Of a stretch of 64,000 nucleotides of DNA, positions 21,111 to 32,656 are shown piece after piece (within the stretch, counting starts at the first letter, position 1; each line of letters opens with the position of its first letter). The notes below the pieces were generated by a model. It saw only the letters and a program-made list of their open reading frames with translations. It ran no database searches and had not been told where the DNA came from. The position numbers and the translations under genes were made by a program. The stretch comes from Gigaspora rosea (Eukaryota; Glomeromycota; Glomeromycetes; Diversisporales; Gigasporaceae): NCBI GenBank assembly GCA_003550325.1, contig QKWP01000442.1, forward strand, positions 186,696 through 250,695. Reading direction: 5' to 3'.

Positions 21111-21900
21111 AAAATATATAAGGCATATGAGGTAATTTTTTGTCTTTAAAAAATATTGAAAATAACCATTTCTAAGAAATTAGATTCTTTAATATCTTTT
21201 TTGTCATATATTAAATATGCAAGAAAAACTCTCTCGTGAATTTGTGTACTTGCCGAAACATTCTTATTTTTTTATTAATTCTTGAGGTTATAATAATCTG
21301 GTCGTATGTATATTTTTGGCTTTCTCCTGAATGGTACAGTACATAGAAGTTTGAACTAATTTTTGTCGATTTTATAGGATCTATAAGTCAAAACATTCAT
21401 ATTTGTACATTGAACCTTACGAGCCAATTGTGCATGGAACTTTTGGTGTCGATCAAAATAAATTTTGGTATATAATAGATCAACTAAGCGATTTTTTTGC
21501 TGAAATAAAGGGTAGAAGTCGTGGGTTCGGACATCCAGATTATAATGGGTTTGTGCCATATTAAATTTTCAATTTATCCAACTTGGATTGGTTTTCTTGC
21601 GAATAGAATTTATGGTAGCGAACATCTGTATTGATATTTTTGTAAAATAGGCTTTTTTTAATTTATTAAACTAATATTAACATAAAGTTAAATTTGTATT
21701 TATTATCGTTGCGTAATGTTAAAATTCCGTCCAATATCGATATTTGATAATCTTGGTCACCTGATCTGAGTATCCAATGAAGTAAGATCCAATGAAGTAA
21801 AGATCTTCAAAAATCTTTCCGAAATTATATAATGGTATTCGCCTTCATGCAGGTTTAGGTATCACATATATGTGGGGAATTTATGTACGTTCAACTTTTA
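21111..21900. other. Spacer; one doubtful minus-strand frame
   Basis: A 67-codon minus-strand frame (21559-21356) has no recognisable feature or neighbours. A short local duplication 'atccaatgaagtaa' occurs at about 21771-21797. I see no gene with confidence. Confidence 0.3.
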
Positions 21901-21902
21901 AA

Positions 21903-21908
21903 TATAAG
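21903..21908 (+). promoter_or_regulatory. TATA-like element close to the start codon
   Basis: 'tataag' followed by a pyrimidine run ('ctctctccc') 26-10 bp before the ATG at 21934. If used as a TATA box it implies a very short leader. Confidence 0.35.
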
Positions 21909-21933
21909 AACTCTCTCCCATTAATCCTTCATA

Positions 21934-22527
21934 ATGAGTGAGTCATCTAATGACTACAAAAAACGGTTTCGATCACTAGCAGTAATAAAATCTACTGTTC
22001 CTCTAAAAAAAAAAAAAACCGCTAATACAAACATTTATATTAGTCGAATTGATAATAAAGAACTATTTTCTCCAACCATTTCACCAGTAACAACAAAGTC
22101 AAAAACATATAATTCATTTGAATGGAAAACTTTAAATCAATCACTGCTACATGCAAAAAGACAAAATAAAATTAACCAAGACTGGGCAGAAGTTTATAGT
22201 AAATTCTTTCAATTCAAACTGATATATGATTCTGTCCAAAAAAAATCTTTTGATTTTCAAACGCAAAAAGATAATGAAATAAATAGTATGATCAAACAAT
22301 CTATTCCCGATGGATGTACCACAGAAATATCACGTTGGAGAAAGGCTTACAATTTGGTTGTGCTTGTAATAGAAAAAAGTAATGATATTTGTCTTGAAGA
22401 TTTTCTTGAAGAAATAAAAGATTTAAATATTACATTTAATTATCTTCAAGAAGTTGAGCCAGCGGAATTTATGACTTTGCTTAATAAAATAGTAGAAAAT
22501 TACAAGCTAAAAATGGAAATTCAATAA
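21934..22527 (+). CDS. 197-residue mostly helical protein, unknown, intact
   Basis: Single frame from ATG to TAA with no lesion. The first 60 residues are basic and Ser/Thr-rich with an unbroken Lys run (positions 25-28), suggesting a nuclear signal. From residue 65 on it is predicted helical, ending in an acidic 'CLEDFLEEIKDLNITF' part. No membrane segment, zinc motif or catalytic motif is visible and I recognise no family. The upstream TATA-like element and C/T-rich start region support transcription. A GTAAGTAT word 4 bp beyond the stop resembles a splice donor, so a downstream untranslated exon is possible. Confidence 0.6.
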   Translation: MSESSNDYKKRFRSLAVIKSTVPLKKKKTANTNIYISRIDNKELFSPTISPVTTKSKTYNSFEWKTLNQSLLHAKRQNKINQDWAEVYSKFFQFKLIYDSVQKKSFDFQTQKDNEINSMIKQSIPDGCTTEISRWRKAYNLVVLVIEKSNDICLEDFLEEIKDLNITFNYLQEVEPAEFMTLLNKIVENYKLKMEIQ

Positions 22528-22934
22528 AGTAAGTATCTTTAATTTTACATAATTTTAGTGCAAATTATTTTTGGCATAATTCAAATTAAATTTAATTCAT
22601 TAATTATTTAATTCTTTTCTAGTTCATTTAATAAGACTAATTTTTACGTATAATTATGTTAAATTTTAAATTGATTCGTTTAAAACTTTATTAAAATTTA
22701 AATTTAATTGAAAATTTATTAAGATTTAAAATGTGTTATAATATTGAAAACAAAAAAAAAAGTTTATGTGAAACGTATTAAATTAATTAATAAATCTATT
22801 GGATATATGAAAACGGATATTTATTTTCACATCCCCTAAAGTTTATTAACTCAATTAATTATAGCTTTCGAGATACAGTTCTGTACGTGTAATTTTTTTG
22901 AAGCACCCTAAAGTTTTACGATTGACGCAAACAA

Positions 22935-23036
22935 GATATGGATCTTTGCTAGCAAAATGACCTTACGAGCTATTGTTACACAAGATTTTTATTAAGAAAC
23001 ATAATAAATCTATTTTTAGAAAAAATCCTAGAAAAA
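22935..23036. mobile_element. Short inverted-repeat element, relative of 61376-61482
   Basis: 'ggatctttgctagcaaaatg' at the left and 'attaagaaacataataaatc' inside match, in reverse complement, the element at 61376-61482 over about 90 bp. The right end here is degraded ('ctagaaaaatcc'). Confidence 0.5.
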
Positions 23037-23219
23037 TCCTATATCTCTTGATTTTGTCAAATTACAATTAGGAAAAGAACTCTGTTAACAATGGATTGCT
23101 ACGGGCACGTGCTTATGGTGGGCACAACAATGACCAAAATACACCTATCTCTAACCCTAACCCAGGCTTGAAATCAGCAATTGATTTTCTCGGAAAAAAT
23201 AAAATTTTATTGTATTACT

Positions 23220-25560
23220 CTTTTGTCAACTGACTTAACGCCCCTAAAGTTTCACAATAGAACTTGATTGCGATAACTTATTAAAGTTACTGTCAGAAGC
23301 AAGATAACTCATTTGTCAACTGACTTAACGCCCTAAAGTTTCACAATTATAAATAGCAAAACTTGATTATCGTAATAAGAAACAAGATTTATCAGGAAAA
23401 AGCAAGATAACTCTCTTTGTCAGCTGACTTAACGCCCCTAAAGTTTCACAATTGTGAATAGCAGAACTTTATTTATCATAATAAGAAACAAGATATCTCA
23501 GGAAAAAAAAAAGCAAGATACCTCTCTTTGTAAACTGACTTAGCGCCCCTAAAGTTTCACAATAGTAAATAATTTAAAGCAAGATATTCACAATAGTAAA
23601 TAGCAGAACTTATTGGTTCATATTACTGCAGTTGAAGCAAGATAATTGTAGAACTTGATTACGATAACTTATTAAAGTTACTGAGTTAACTGTCGGAAGC
23701 AAGATAACTCATTTGTCAACTGACTTAACGCCCCTAAAGTTTCACAAAGCAAAATACCTCTCTTTGTCAACTGACTTAACGCCCCTAAAGTTTCACAATT
23801 GTAAATAGCAGACTTGATTATCGTAATAAAAAACAAGATATCTCAGGAAAAAAAAAAGCAAGATAGCTCTCTTTGTCAACTAACTTAACACCCCCAAAGT
23901 TTCACAATAGTAAATAAGATATTCACAATAGTAAATAGCAGAACGTGATTATCGAAGATTACTGTAAAAAGAAACAAACTCTCTTTGTCAACTGACTTAA
24001 CGCCCCTAAAGTTTCACAATAGTAAATAGCAGAACTTGATTATCAAAGATTACTGTAATAAGAAATAAGATATTTCAGGAAAATAAAATTTTATTGGTTT
24101 ATATTACTGCAGTCAAAGCAATAATTGTCAACTGACTTAACGCCCCTAAAGTTTCACAACAGTAAATAATTGATGCATTTAAAGCAAGATAACCCTTTGT
24201 CAACTGACTTAATGCCCCTAAATAATTTAAAGCAAGATATTCACAGTAAATAACAGAACGTGATTATCGAAGATTACTGTAATAAGAAACAAAATATCTC
24301 AGAAAACAAGATAATTCATTTGTCAACTGACTTAACGCCCCTAAAGTTTCACAATAGAACTTGATTACGATAACTTATTAAAGTTACTGTCGCAAGCAAG
24401 ATAACTCATTTGTCAACTGACTTAACGCCCCTAAAGTTTCACAATAGTAAATAGCAAAACTTGATTATTAAAGATTACTGTAATAAGAAACAAGATATCT
24501 CAGGAAAATAAAATTTTATTAGTTCGTATTACTGCAGTCGAAGCAAGATTGTCAACTGACTTAACGCCCCTAAAGTTTCACAATAGAACTTGATTACAAT
24601 AACTTATATAACTTATTGAAGTTACTGTCAGAAAGCAAGATAACTCATTTGTCAACTGACCCCTAAAATTTCACAATTGTAAATAGCAGAACTTGATTAC
24701 AATAACTTATTAAAGTTACTATCAGAAGCAGATAACTCATTTGTCAACTGACTTAACGCCCCTAAAGTTTCACAAGATATTCACAATAGTAAATAGCAGA
24801 ACTTGATTATCGAAGATTACTGTAATAAGAAATAAGATATTTCAGGAAAATAAAATTTATTGGTTCATATTACTGCAGTCAAAGCAAGATAATTGTCAAC
24901 TGACTTAACGCCCCTAAAGTTTCACAACAGTAAATAATTGATGCATTTAAAGCAAGATAACCCTTGTCAACTGACTTAATGCCCCTAAAGTTTCACAATA
25001 GTAAGCAAGGTATTCACAATAGTAAATAGCATGTTTTAAATAGCAGAAACAAGATATCTCGGGAAAAAAAAGCAAGATAACAACTGACTTAACGCCCCTA
25101 AAAGTTTCACAATAGTAAATAGCAGAACTTGATTATCAAAGATTACTGTAATAAGAAACAAGATATCTCAGGAAAATAAAATTTTATTAGTTCATATTAC
25201 TGCAGTCGAAGCAAGATAATTGTCAACTGACTTAACGCCTCTAAAGTTTCATAATAGAACTTGATTACAATAACTTATTAAAGTTACTGTCAGAAGCAAG
25301 ATAACTCATTTGTCAGCTGACTTAACACCCCTAAAGTTTCACAATAGTAAATAGCAGAACTTGATTATCGTAATAAGAAACAAGATATTTTAGCGTTAGG
25401 AAAAATATTTTTATTGGTTCATATTACTGTAATCGAAGCAAGATAGCTTTGATAACTTTATCAACTGACTTAGTGCCCCTAAAGTTTCACAATAGTAAAT
25501 AATTGATGCATTTAAAGCAAGATATTGTCAACTGACTTAATAGAACTTGATTACAAAAAC
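23220..25560. repeat. Satellite array, about 22 copies, mixed unit length
   Basis: The core 'tgtcaactgacttaacgccc' followed by 'ctaaagtttcacaatag' occurs about 22 times with spacings from about 50 to 180 bp. Between cores, segments such as 'gcagaacttgattatcg', 'gattactgtaataagaaac', 'aagatatctcagg' and 'tattactgcagtcgaagc' are present or absent, so units are built from modules lost or gained by slippage. All copies have the same orientation. No coding frame extends through the array. It starts about 700 bp after the 197-residue gene. Confidence 0.9.
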
Positions 25561-27276
25561 AAAAATACCGTAAAAATTTATTCATTTTTTGCATTAATTT
25601 CTATTTAAATTGTCAAAATTAACCTTACATTCTTTTATCGTAGTAATTGAAAAAAAAACCGTACAACTAATTCGAGGTCCCAACCAGCACATAACATATT
25701 TGAAATACATTATTCAAGTAAACAGACTCGACCACAGGTCGGATTTTGATTCTAAATTTAATACTGATTCGGTTCGTTCAAATACTGGTGTTGTAATTCG
25801 CACTCACAGCAATCTTTTTTTGAATTATTAATTTGGATAACGAAGTTTTGGGTACGAAAATGAAAACGTTCTAATGACGAAATCAGATTAAGAAACTAAA
25901 TTGATTATTCGAGAAGTAAAATTTTATTTGAAGTTTATGTATTTTATTTCATAAAACTGGATTAATTGCTTAGATTTTATGACTGTGTGCTCTATGGGCC
26001 GGTCAAGAACATGTGCTCAATGGGCCGTTCTTTTTCTATTTCTTTTAACCATAGAATAACGTTTTCCAACAATAGAAAATTACAAATTATAACTAAATAA
26101 TCTGTCGCATAGACTAACATCGAAGTATCTTGGTTGCGAGAAAGCTATATGGAAGTACAATTTATGATTTCTACTAATTCTTATTAAATTTACTTTACAT
26201 GACTCAGTTTTCTAAAATTCTGAAATAGGGTCGGCCCACTTCGTATTAGTCCTTGTGTCCGTTGGTCGCGCTATTATTTAATTATATATTGCTCTCATAT
26301 GATGATTGATGCAATTGAAATTTGCAAGCATAATGTCTGATGAGAGTTTTTTGTCCATTATTATTTTAAATAATTTCTTTTTTCTCTTTAGATATTTAGT
26401 TATTTTCTTTAGTTTTAATATAAATTCTATTTGAATCATTGTTCGTTAGACTTGAAATTTATTAATTAAATTTCTGTATGTTAATTTAATTTTTATGAAC
26501 GAAAATAAAGCTTTTATTTGAAGTATATCGAAAAAAAATCCTAGATTTGGTTAAATTATATATACATTAATTACAGTCGTAAATGAAAACAGAAATAGAA
26601 TCATCCTAAATAGTTAACTGTTAATTACGCAATGCAATGAGTCAACGTTTGCTTCGAATAGTAATAATTCCCAAAAGTTTCAGCAGCTTGCGAATTTGAA
26701 GAAACAAGTTAATATTAAAGTCGCTCTCGAAGAGACATGGGCAAAATTCAATTTGAAGAAACAAATTGTTCTTGAGTATCTTTAATAATAAATTCACTAT
26801 CAAAGAGTGATTACATAAATTGTTGCAAATATTGACTTTCTGTTTTTTTTCTAAAATAAATAAAAGCTATATTTTAAAATCAACTTTGATAGATTCGATT
26901 AATCGTACAGGGTATAATCTCGAATTTTGGCCCATATTATAGCCTAATTCGGGTCATTATTCTATAACGCCCATGTGGGCATGTCGAATCTCGTACATAT
27001 TTAACGAGTATTTTTTTACATTTATTTTGCTCTAGAATATTTGCCATAATATCTGGGAGTCGACAACTCATTTTACATAGCAATAATTGCTCAGCAAAAG
27101 ATTTTAAAAATCCATGAAAAATAACTTTATTCGGGTTACTTTATTTTATTCAATGTTTGCAAAAATTACAAAATTTTATATTCAAGAGATAATTTCACAC
27201 AATGTTAATTAACATTTTAAAAATTAAATCTTTTAGTATCAAATTCTTGCTCGTTTGCATCATAAAAATGTTGTGA
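25561..27276. other. Spacer with two 'gtgctc.atgggccg' repeats
   Basis: 'tgtgctctatgggccggtc' (25986) and 'tgtgctcaatgggccgttc' (26012) form a short direct repeat. A frame at 25610-25831 begins without an ATG and resembles nothing I know. Nothing else supported. Confidence 0.35.
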
Positions 27277-28020
27277 TCAAACTAAAGTTGGAAATTGTTC
27301 TCTGCCATCTTCAACTATCTCAGCTATTTTTTCCTCAGAAGCATTAAGAGCATCATAAAATGAATTGTATACTACAGTATTAATTTACAGTAATGTATTA
27401 AATTTAGAGAATTTGGTCTATTTATAATAGTATTAGTTAAAAAAATTTTTTTACCTATATTATTTGATGTAGTTGAAATATTACCACTTACAAAATCTTC
27501 ATCACAAATTTCTCCAATTTCATTACATAGGTCTGCTAATTGCCTAATATCTGATAAATAAATTTAAAATTAGAGAAATATAAATTTGAATTGCAAAAGT
27601 TTTAATTTTACCTATTTCATTAGAACTGAACACTTCCTGTAATACAGAATAAGTTCTTTGAATAACATTATAATATCTTTCAAGCTTTGTTTTATTATCG
27701 TCATATATGCTGGCAATGCATTGTAATTCTTCTTTAAGTTTATTGTTTTCAGTTTGATATAAATTTTTTTCATTTTCTAATCGGATAACTTTGGAAATTA
27801 GTAATTCAATTTGAGTTTCCAATTTGTTAAGATTAGAATTTTCTAATTCATAATATTTTGCAAAGATCTCGTTTCTATTCAACTGTCGTGATAAGAAAGA
27901 TTTACGTTCTTTAATTAATTTTTTAACTATCTTTTTTATTTCACTAATATTTATATTGTCTGAACGAAGCTTCACATTAAGTTTATTTTGAGTTTTTTTA
28001 TGATGATCTTTGCGAGGCAT
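27277..28020 (-). CDS. Coiled-coil protein, three exons (199 aa), intact
   Basis: Exons on the minus strand are 28020-27612, 27550-27455 and 27371-27277. Both introns (61 and 83 bp) are GT-AG, interrupt after the first base of a codon, and rejoin open frames ending at the TGA at 27279-27277. The protein has a very basic start (MPRKDHHKKTQNK), a coiled coil over about residues 30-115 with leucine/isoleucine heptads and a 'LENEKNLYQTENNKLKEE' core, then an acidic tail (GEICDEDFVSG; SEEKIAEIVEDG). No enzymatic motif. A TATA-like word is about 31 bp upstream. It is the only fully intact gene among several similar coiled-coil genes nearby; function unknown. Confidence 0.75.
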
Positions 28021-28050
28021 TTTTTTTATCAGTCTGAACCACTTGTTACT

Positions 28051-28061
28051 CTTTAAATATA
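28051..28061 (-). promoter_or_regulatory. TATA-like element of the 28-kb coiled-coil gene
   Basis: 'tatatttaaag' on the minus strand, 31-41 bp before the ATG at 28020. Confidence 0.4.
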
Positions 28062-29310
28062 ATTTATGTATTATTATTTGCGATTATGAATATAAATTAT
28101 TAGATTAATAAATAAAAAATGCGTAAAATACTTTAAACTGGTTAACCTGGTTTACAGTACTATGTATTATATAATGCCAAATTTGGATCAGTTTAAAATG
28201 GTCAAATGTACAATTCAAAAGAAATAATCTCTGATCAATTGCCTTGACCTATGGACAGTTCGAATTTTGATCCTTTTTTTCACACAAAATTTCACGCGAC
28301 TTTTCACATCAGAAAGGTAGATCTTAAAGTAGAAAATAGTTTTTCACCATTAATAGGTGTATAATATTAGAGTAGTAAATATAACTTTGGGTTAAGGGGT
28401 TATGTCGCGTCTTTAATAAAGGTCGTGATAACTAAAAATAAGATAGAATTATTTTATTTTTCAACATGTAATAATTTATTCGCATATTGGATTTTTAATC
28501 AAGCTTTGATTTATTAGTAATAATATCAATCTATTTCTAAAATGTGACAAATTCTTTTTTGCATACAATATCTTTAAAAACGAAGCGTGCATTAAACAGT
28601 ACTATAAAGAAATTCTTTTTTGATATATTTTTATTTGTTATGTAATATAATTCAATATCGATATTGTTGATAATTAAATTTTATTATTCGAACCCAGTTT
28701 ATTTTCTGACGGCCTCTAGTTGCTGTCGGAGAACAAATTGAAACTTATATATAAAAGGTAGTTTCATAAATTTTGGCAAAATTAAAGCTTAATTTGGGTA
28801 GAACTCAATAACTGAGTCATGATTTAATAGATATGAAAATTACATGAATTAATTCTACATTTATTATATTAATGAATTACATTTACAAATTTACCATCAA
28901 AAGATCACGATGCGATAGAGTAAATTATGCGATGGGATCGAGGTCAATTATGCGATAGATGCGAATTATACAAATTATGCGGCTCTCGGAATCTTTATAT
29001 AAAATTGTGATATTCATATATAGGAGGTTTGCTAGGAAAATAGAGTCCTGAGGTTCCTTCAATTAAAAATGAGATTTTTCTATTTTTATAAATCTTATAT
29101 CTTCGATACTAGCAAAAACGAAATTGGGATCATCTAAAGCCAGGTGCGTTCACGTGATCATTATACTTATTTTTCTGTTTTCTTTTCTAAATCAATAATT
29201 TTTGTCATAAATTTGCAACTATACATTATGTTCGAGACAAACTTCTTCCGGTATTCTAGGAATCTCTATTATTCTTTATTAAAAAATTTGTTTGTAAAGT
29301 AAAACAATCT
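28062..29310. other. Spacer with short 'aattatgcga' repeats
   Basis: Three or four copies of 'aattatgcga' lie within 28922-28980. No other feature, frame or motif supported. Confidence 0.4.
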
Positions 29311-30695
29311 TTAATCAACAATTTCATATACATTGGTATCGTCTCATAAATAAATATAAGCAAAAAAAAAAAAATTAATTGGTCAAAAAATTAAAATATA
29401 AACATATGAAATTAATTTATATGTACCTAATAGATTGCTTGTATCTCGATCTCTATTGCTTTCAGCATGTTTAGAAGTTTCATTATCTGACCTATTTGAA
29501 CCCGCTATTCATACAATAAATATATTATAAATGAAAAAGTTAGTACAAAGTTGTTTAAAAAATGTAAGAGTAAATTTGCATATACTTGATTGATTCAATC
29601 TTCTTTCGCTTATGCTTCTTAAACTAGTTTTTAAATCCATAACCTTCTGTTTTAATACAACGATCTGATTCTTGAGTTCGAATTCTGTAAAATCTCTTGA
29701 AATAAGATCCTCGTTATGTTGTTTTTCGAGTTTTGTAATTCTATTTTCAGCAAATTCTTTTTTACGTAATGAATCATTAACCTATATAAAATATATAAAA
29801 TATGCCAATAATAAGAATCTATTATAATACGGTTTTTTTTTTCAGAATATTAAAAATTACTTTTTTTGCAATTTCACTTCTTTTAGTGCTTAATGCTTTA
29901 CTAGTTTCTCTTGATATTCTAAGTTCTTCTTCTAATCTTTTGGTCTACATTAGAAAAATTTTATTAATAGTATATTTTATAATAAATAATATTTAAATAT
30001 TAAAAAAAATGCCTTGGTCTCTGATCTATCAAATTTATTTTGCAAATCTCTTTTGTCTAAATCCATTTTTGTAACCTCTTCGGCCAGCTCTTCTATTCGT
30101 GATCTCATTTTTTCATTTTCAGCCACTTCGGTTAAGTATTGATCAATCAATATCATAATCTCTTCATTTAATTCATCAATTACTTTCCTAAGTCGCTGGT
30201 TTTCTTCACATAATCTTTTGATTAAAAAAGTTAACAATAAATATACAGTATTAAAACATATATATAATATAAAATACCTTTTAATTTCCTTAACACTTTC
30301 TTTTCTTTTATCTTGAAAATTACGATAAAATGCAAAAACAGAAGAATTATCCTCATTAGTAAGTTTGAAAATTTTCTTCAAATCTTCAAACAATTCAATT
30401 TCATGATTATAGATGCATTCGTTTTCATTGGAAGCTTTGCGTTTTTGGTTACTGATATCTTTTATAAAATTATCAATTTGATTGATTACGAAGGGCTTGG
30501 TTATTCTTCTTTGTTGCTTTTCTTTTCTAGATTTTCTATTCACTAATCGTTTGGGGGTTGAAGAGGTACTTGTTACAGTATCTTCGCTATCATCATCTTC
30601 GTTCTTTTTATTTTTTTTTGTGTCGGTGGGTCATCATCATTATCACTCTCATATTTTCTTTTATCTACTTTACTTCGTAAAATTCGCGAAGACAT
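29311..30695 (-). pseudogene. Six-exon coiled-coil gene, one frame break in exon 1
   Basis: Minus-strand exons are 30695-30278, 30214-30013, 29944-29861, 29781-29586, 29504-29427 and 29342-29311. All junctions are GT-AG except intron 2, which is GC-AG. Codon phases agree throughout. Exon 1 starts 'MSSRILRSKVDKRKYESDND', then a run of nine A near 30610 shifts the frame by one. With one more A the product would be 336 residues: a basic/acidic N-terminus, then coiled coil from about residue 95 to 270 ('ENQRLRKVIDELNEE', 'RSRIEELAEEV', 'ITKLEKQHNED'), then a polar Ser/Asn-rich tail. Because the only lesion is in an A run it may be a sequencing error rather than decay. No domain beyond the coil; likely scaffold or structural. 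Confidence 0.7.
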
Positions 30696-30794
30696 TTTTT
30701 TTGAGAATTGGCCACTCAGAATACTTGTGTTGCCTTAAATAAATATTTAATTTGTGCAACCACTTTGAAATAAAATCATCAGCGTGGCTATGAT

Positions 30795-30902
30795 ATCTCT
30801 TACAGATAACAGACAGATTTGACCTCAAAAGAAATCAAATCGCCGGGTTTGGTATCTCTTACAGATACGAGACAAATTTGATTTGTCATCAAATTGCCGA
30901 AG
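30795..30902. repeat. Two tandem copies of a ~55-bp unit
   Basis: 'atctcttacagata' then 'gacagatttgac' and 'caaatcgcc' repeats as 'atctcttacagata', 'gacaaatttgat', 'caaattgcc'. No other function visible. Confidence 0.6.
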
Positions 30903-31369
30903 TTGGTTATCCCGACATGAAGTTATGAATCAAATTTTTCCCTAAGAAATAAATATATAAAGTGAATATCCGGCAGTATAAAAATATAAAGAAATAATAT
31001 AAAAAAACTTCCTTAGTATATATTCTTAAGTTCGTTTGATAGATAAGAAAAGTAAGAGCTTAATATCACATTATTTATAGTAATTTAATTGAGTGGTTTT
31101 GTATGTTTCATTGAATTACCCCATAATTTAAAGTAAAATTTCAAATAAATTAAAATTTTTAGAATATGCTATCATACTAACGCTAATTTTTATAATTTTA
31201 ACTTAATTTTTATATTAGTTCCAAATTTGGCAAAATACACAATAACAATGATTTTTTTATACGCTTCATCCTTTGCAAATAAGATTTGCAACTTTATTTG
31301 GCTTGATTTTTTGTACTGCAGGAAATTACAATAGAACAGGTTAATAATGTTAATTTAAATGTAATATAT

Positions 31370-31570
31370 GTCGTTAATATAATTTTACATTACATAAAAT
31401 TTTATACTACATATAGTATAAACTTTAAATAGATTTTTGATATTAAATAAACTAAAATTTTTAGAATATGCTACATATAAAAAATATCAAAAAGGTATAA
31501 TCATGTAATCTTCTATATAGTAGAAAATTATATATTCGTTTATACTGATATTATATAATTCAAAAGAGAT
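31370..31570. repeat. Dispersed repeat, copy 1 (direct partner at 33930-34092)
   Basis: Shared with the second copy in the same order: 'aaactttaaatagatttttg', 'tagaatatgctacatata', 'ctatatagtagaaaatta', and 'attcaaaagagataat'. This copy is about 35 bp longer because of small indels. AT-rich, no frame. Confidence 0.8.
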
Positions 31571-31698
31571 AATCTCTTAGGGTAGTCAATTATCATAACC
31601 CGTTCGAATTTTCAACTTTTTTTTAGAGCATCATGCAAACAAAATAAAGATTCATGCGAGAAAGATAATCAGATATGACTTTATAATAGTGATTCTAA

Positions 31699-32070
31699 AG
31701 CCTGAAAAGTTTATCATACATGAGATTTTCAAAACTTTTGACATTACATTTGAAGTAAATAACACGCGATGATAGTGAATTAAGAAGTTTATTTACTGAT
31801 CTTGGCAGTAGATTTGAAATACAAAGAAGTAAAACTTCATCAGATATTACGAAGTAAGATATCACGTGACACTAACGAATTCACAAATTTAGAATATTGA
31901 TAATTATTCTTACAGTATGAAATATTAGATTATTTTTGATACTTTGATTTTATCATGTATTGATTTCTTTATTATAATTAAACTTGTATTTTTATTGAAT
32001 TCCTCTCCTTGATTTGTGAATGTCTGTCAAAAGTTTTGACAAAATCTCATGTATGATAAACTTTTCAGGC
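31699..32070. mobile_element. MITE, ~370 bp, TAA target duplication (Harbinger-like)
   Basis: The left arm 'agcctgaaaagtttatcata' plus 'catgagatttt' and 'caaaacttttgaca' is mirrored exactly at the right end, apart from one small indel. TAA flanks both ends (31696-31698 and 32071-32073), the target expected for PIF/Harbinger elements. A single end of the same family occurs at about 34297-34345. The interior is non-coding. Confidence 0.75.
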
Positions 32071-32079
32071 TTAATTTTG

Positions 32080-32335
32080 CCCGGAATTATATTTTGATTT
32101 TTCCTGGAGTTATAGTTTTGTCCGGAATTGATTTTACAGAAGTTATGCATAATTTAGCCCGAGATTATGCTTGAATTTATAATTTGATTTTGCCTGGAGC
32201 TATTCCCGGAATTATATTTAATTTTGCTTGAAATTATTTTAATTTTGCCTGAAGTTATGCAGAAATTATATCTAATTTTGCTTGAAATTAAAATTTGATT
32301 CTGATTTTGTTTGAAATTATATTGTAATTTATGTA
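32080..32335. repeat. Degenerate short tandem repeats ('ttttgcctggaattat')
   Basis: About ten irregular copies of a 20-25 bp unit built from 'aattttgcc(t/c)g(g/a)a(a/g)ttat'. No frame of interest. Confidence 0.65.
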
Positions 32336-32344
32336 ACATATCCC

Positions 32345-32434
32345 AACATGCGACCAGAGATTTTTTACCATATCATACACGTTTTCGAGTTCATTCTTCA
32401 ATCTTAAATTTTCCACTTACTACTCTGAGGACAT
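32345..32434 (-). pseudogene. 5' fragment of a short coiled-coil gene
   Basis: An ATG at 32434 (minus strand) opens MSSE and then meets a stop. In the next frame there is 'VENLRLKNELENVYDM', a coiled-coil style segment. The DNA from 32420 to about 32495, including 'tttttaatcggagattat' and 'catttatgtgacac', matches 37336-37410, which precedes the similar start MSSELVKAN. The two are paralogous 5' regions. Confidence 0.45.
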
Positions 32435-32656
32435 TTTAATTTCGTTGAAATTTTTAATCGGAGATTATTCATTATAAAACATTTATGTGACACATAATTA
32501 TAACAAATATCAACTTGCTTTATTCACATTTTTAAAAAAAATTTAAATACTGAAATATACACTAAACTCTATATACATTAATAGTATAAGCAAAATGCAC
32601 AAGTTATATATCGATACTAATTAAAATAGCTTATTTAATATTTACAAATAAAAAAT

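Noticed and set aside
23220..25560. CRISPR-like array
   Set aside because: Repeats are unequal, spacers are themselves repeated modules of varying length, and the context is eukaryotic.
25610..25831. 73-codon plus-strand frame
   Set aside because: No ATG start, no motif, no splice-site support.
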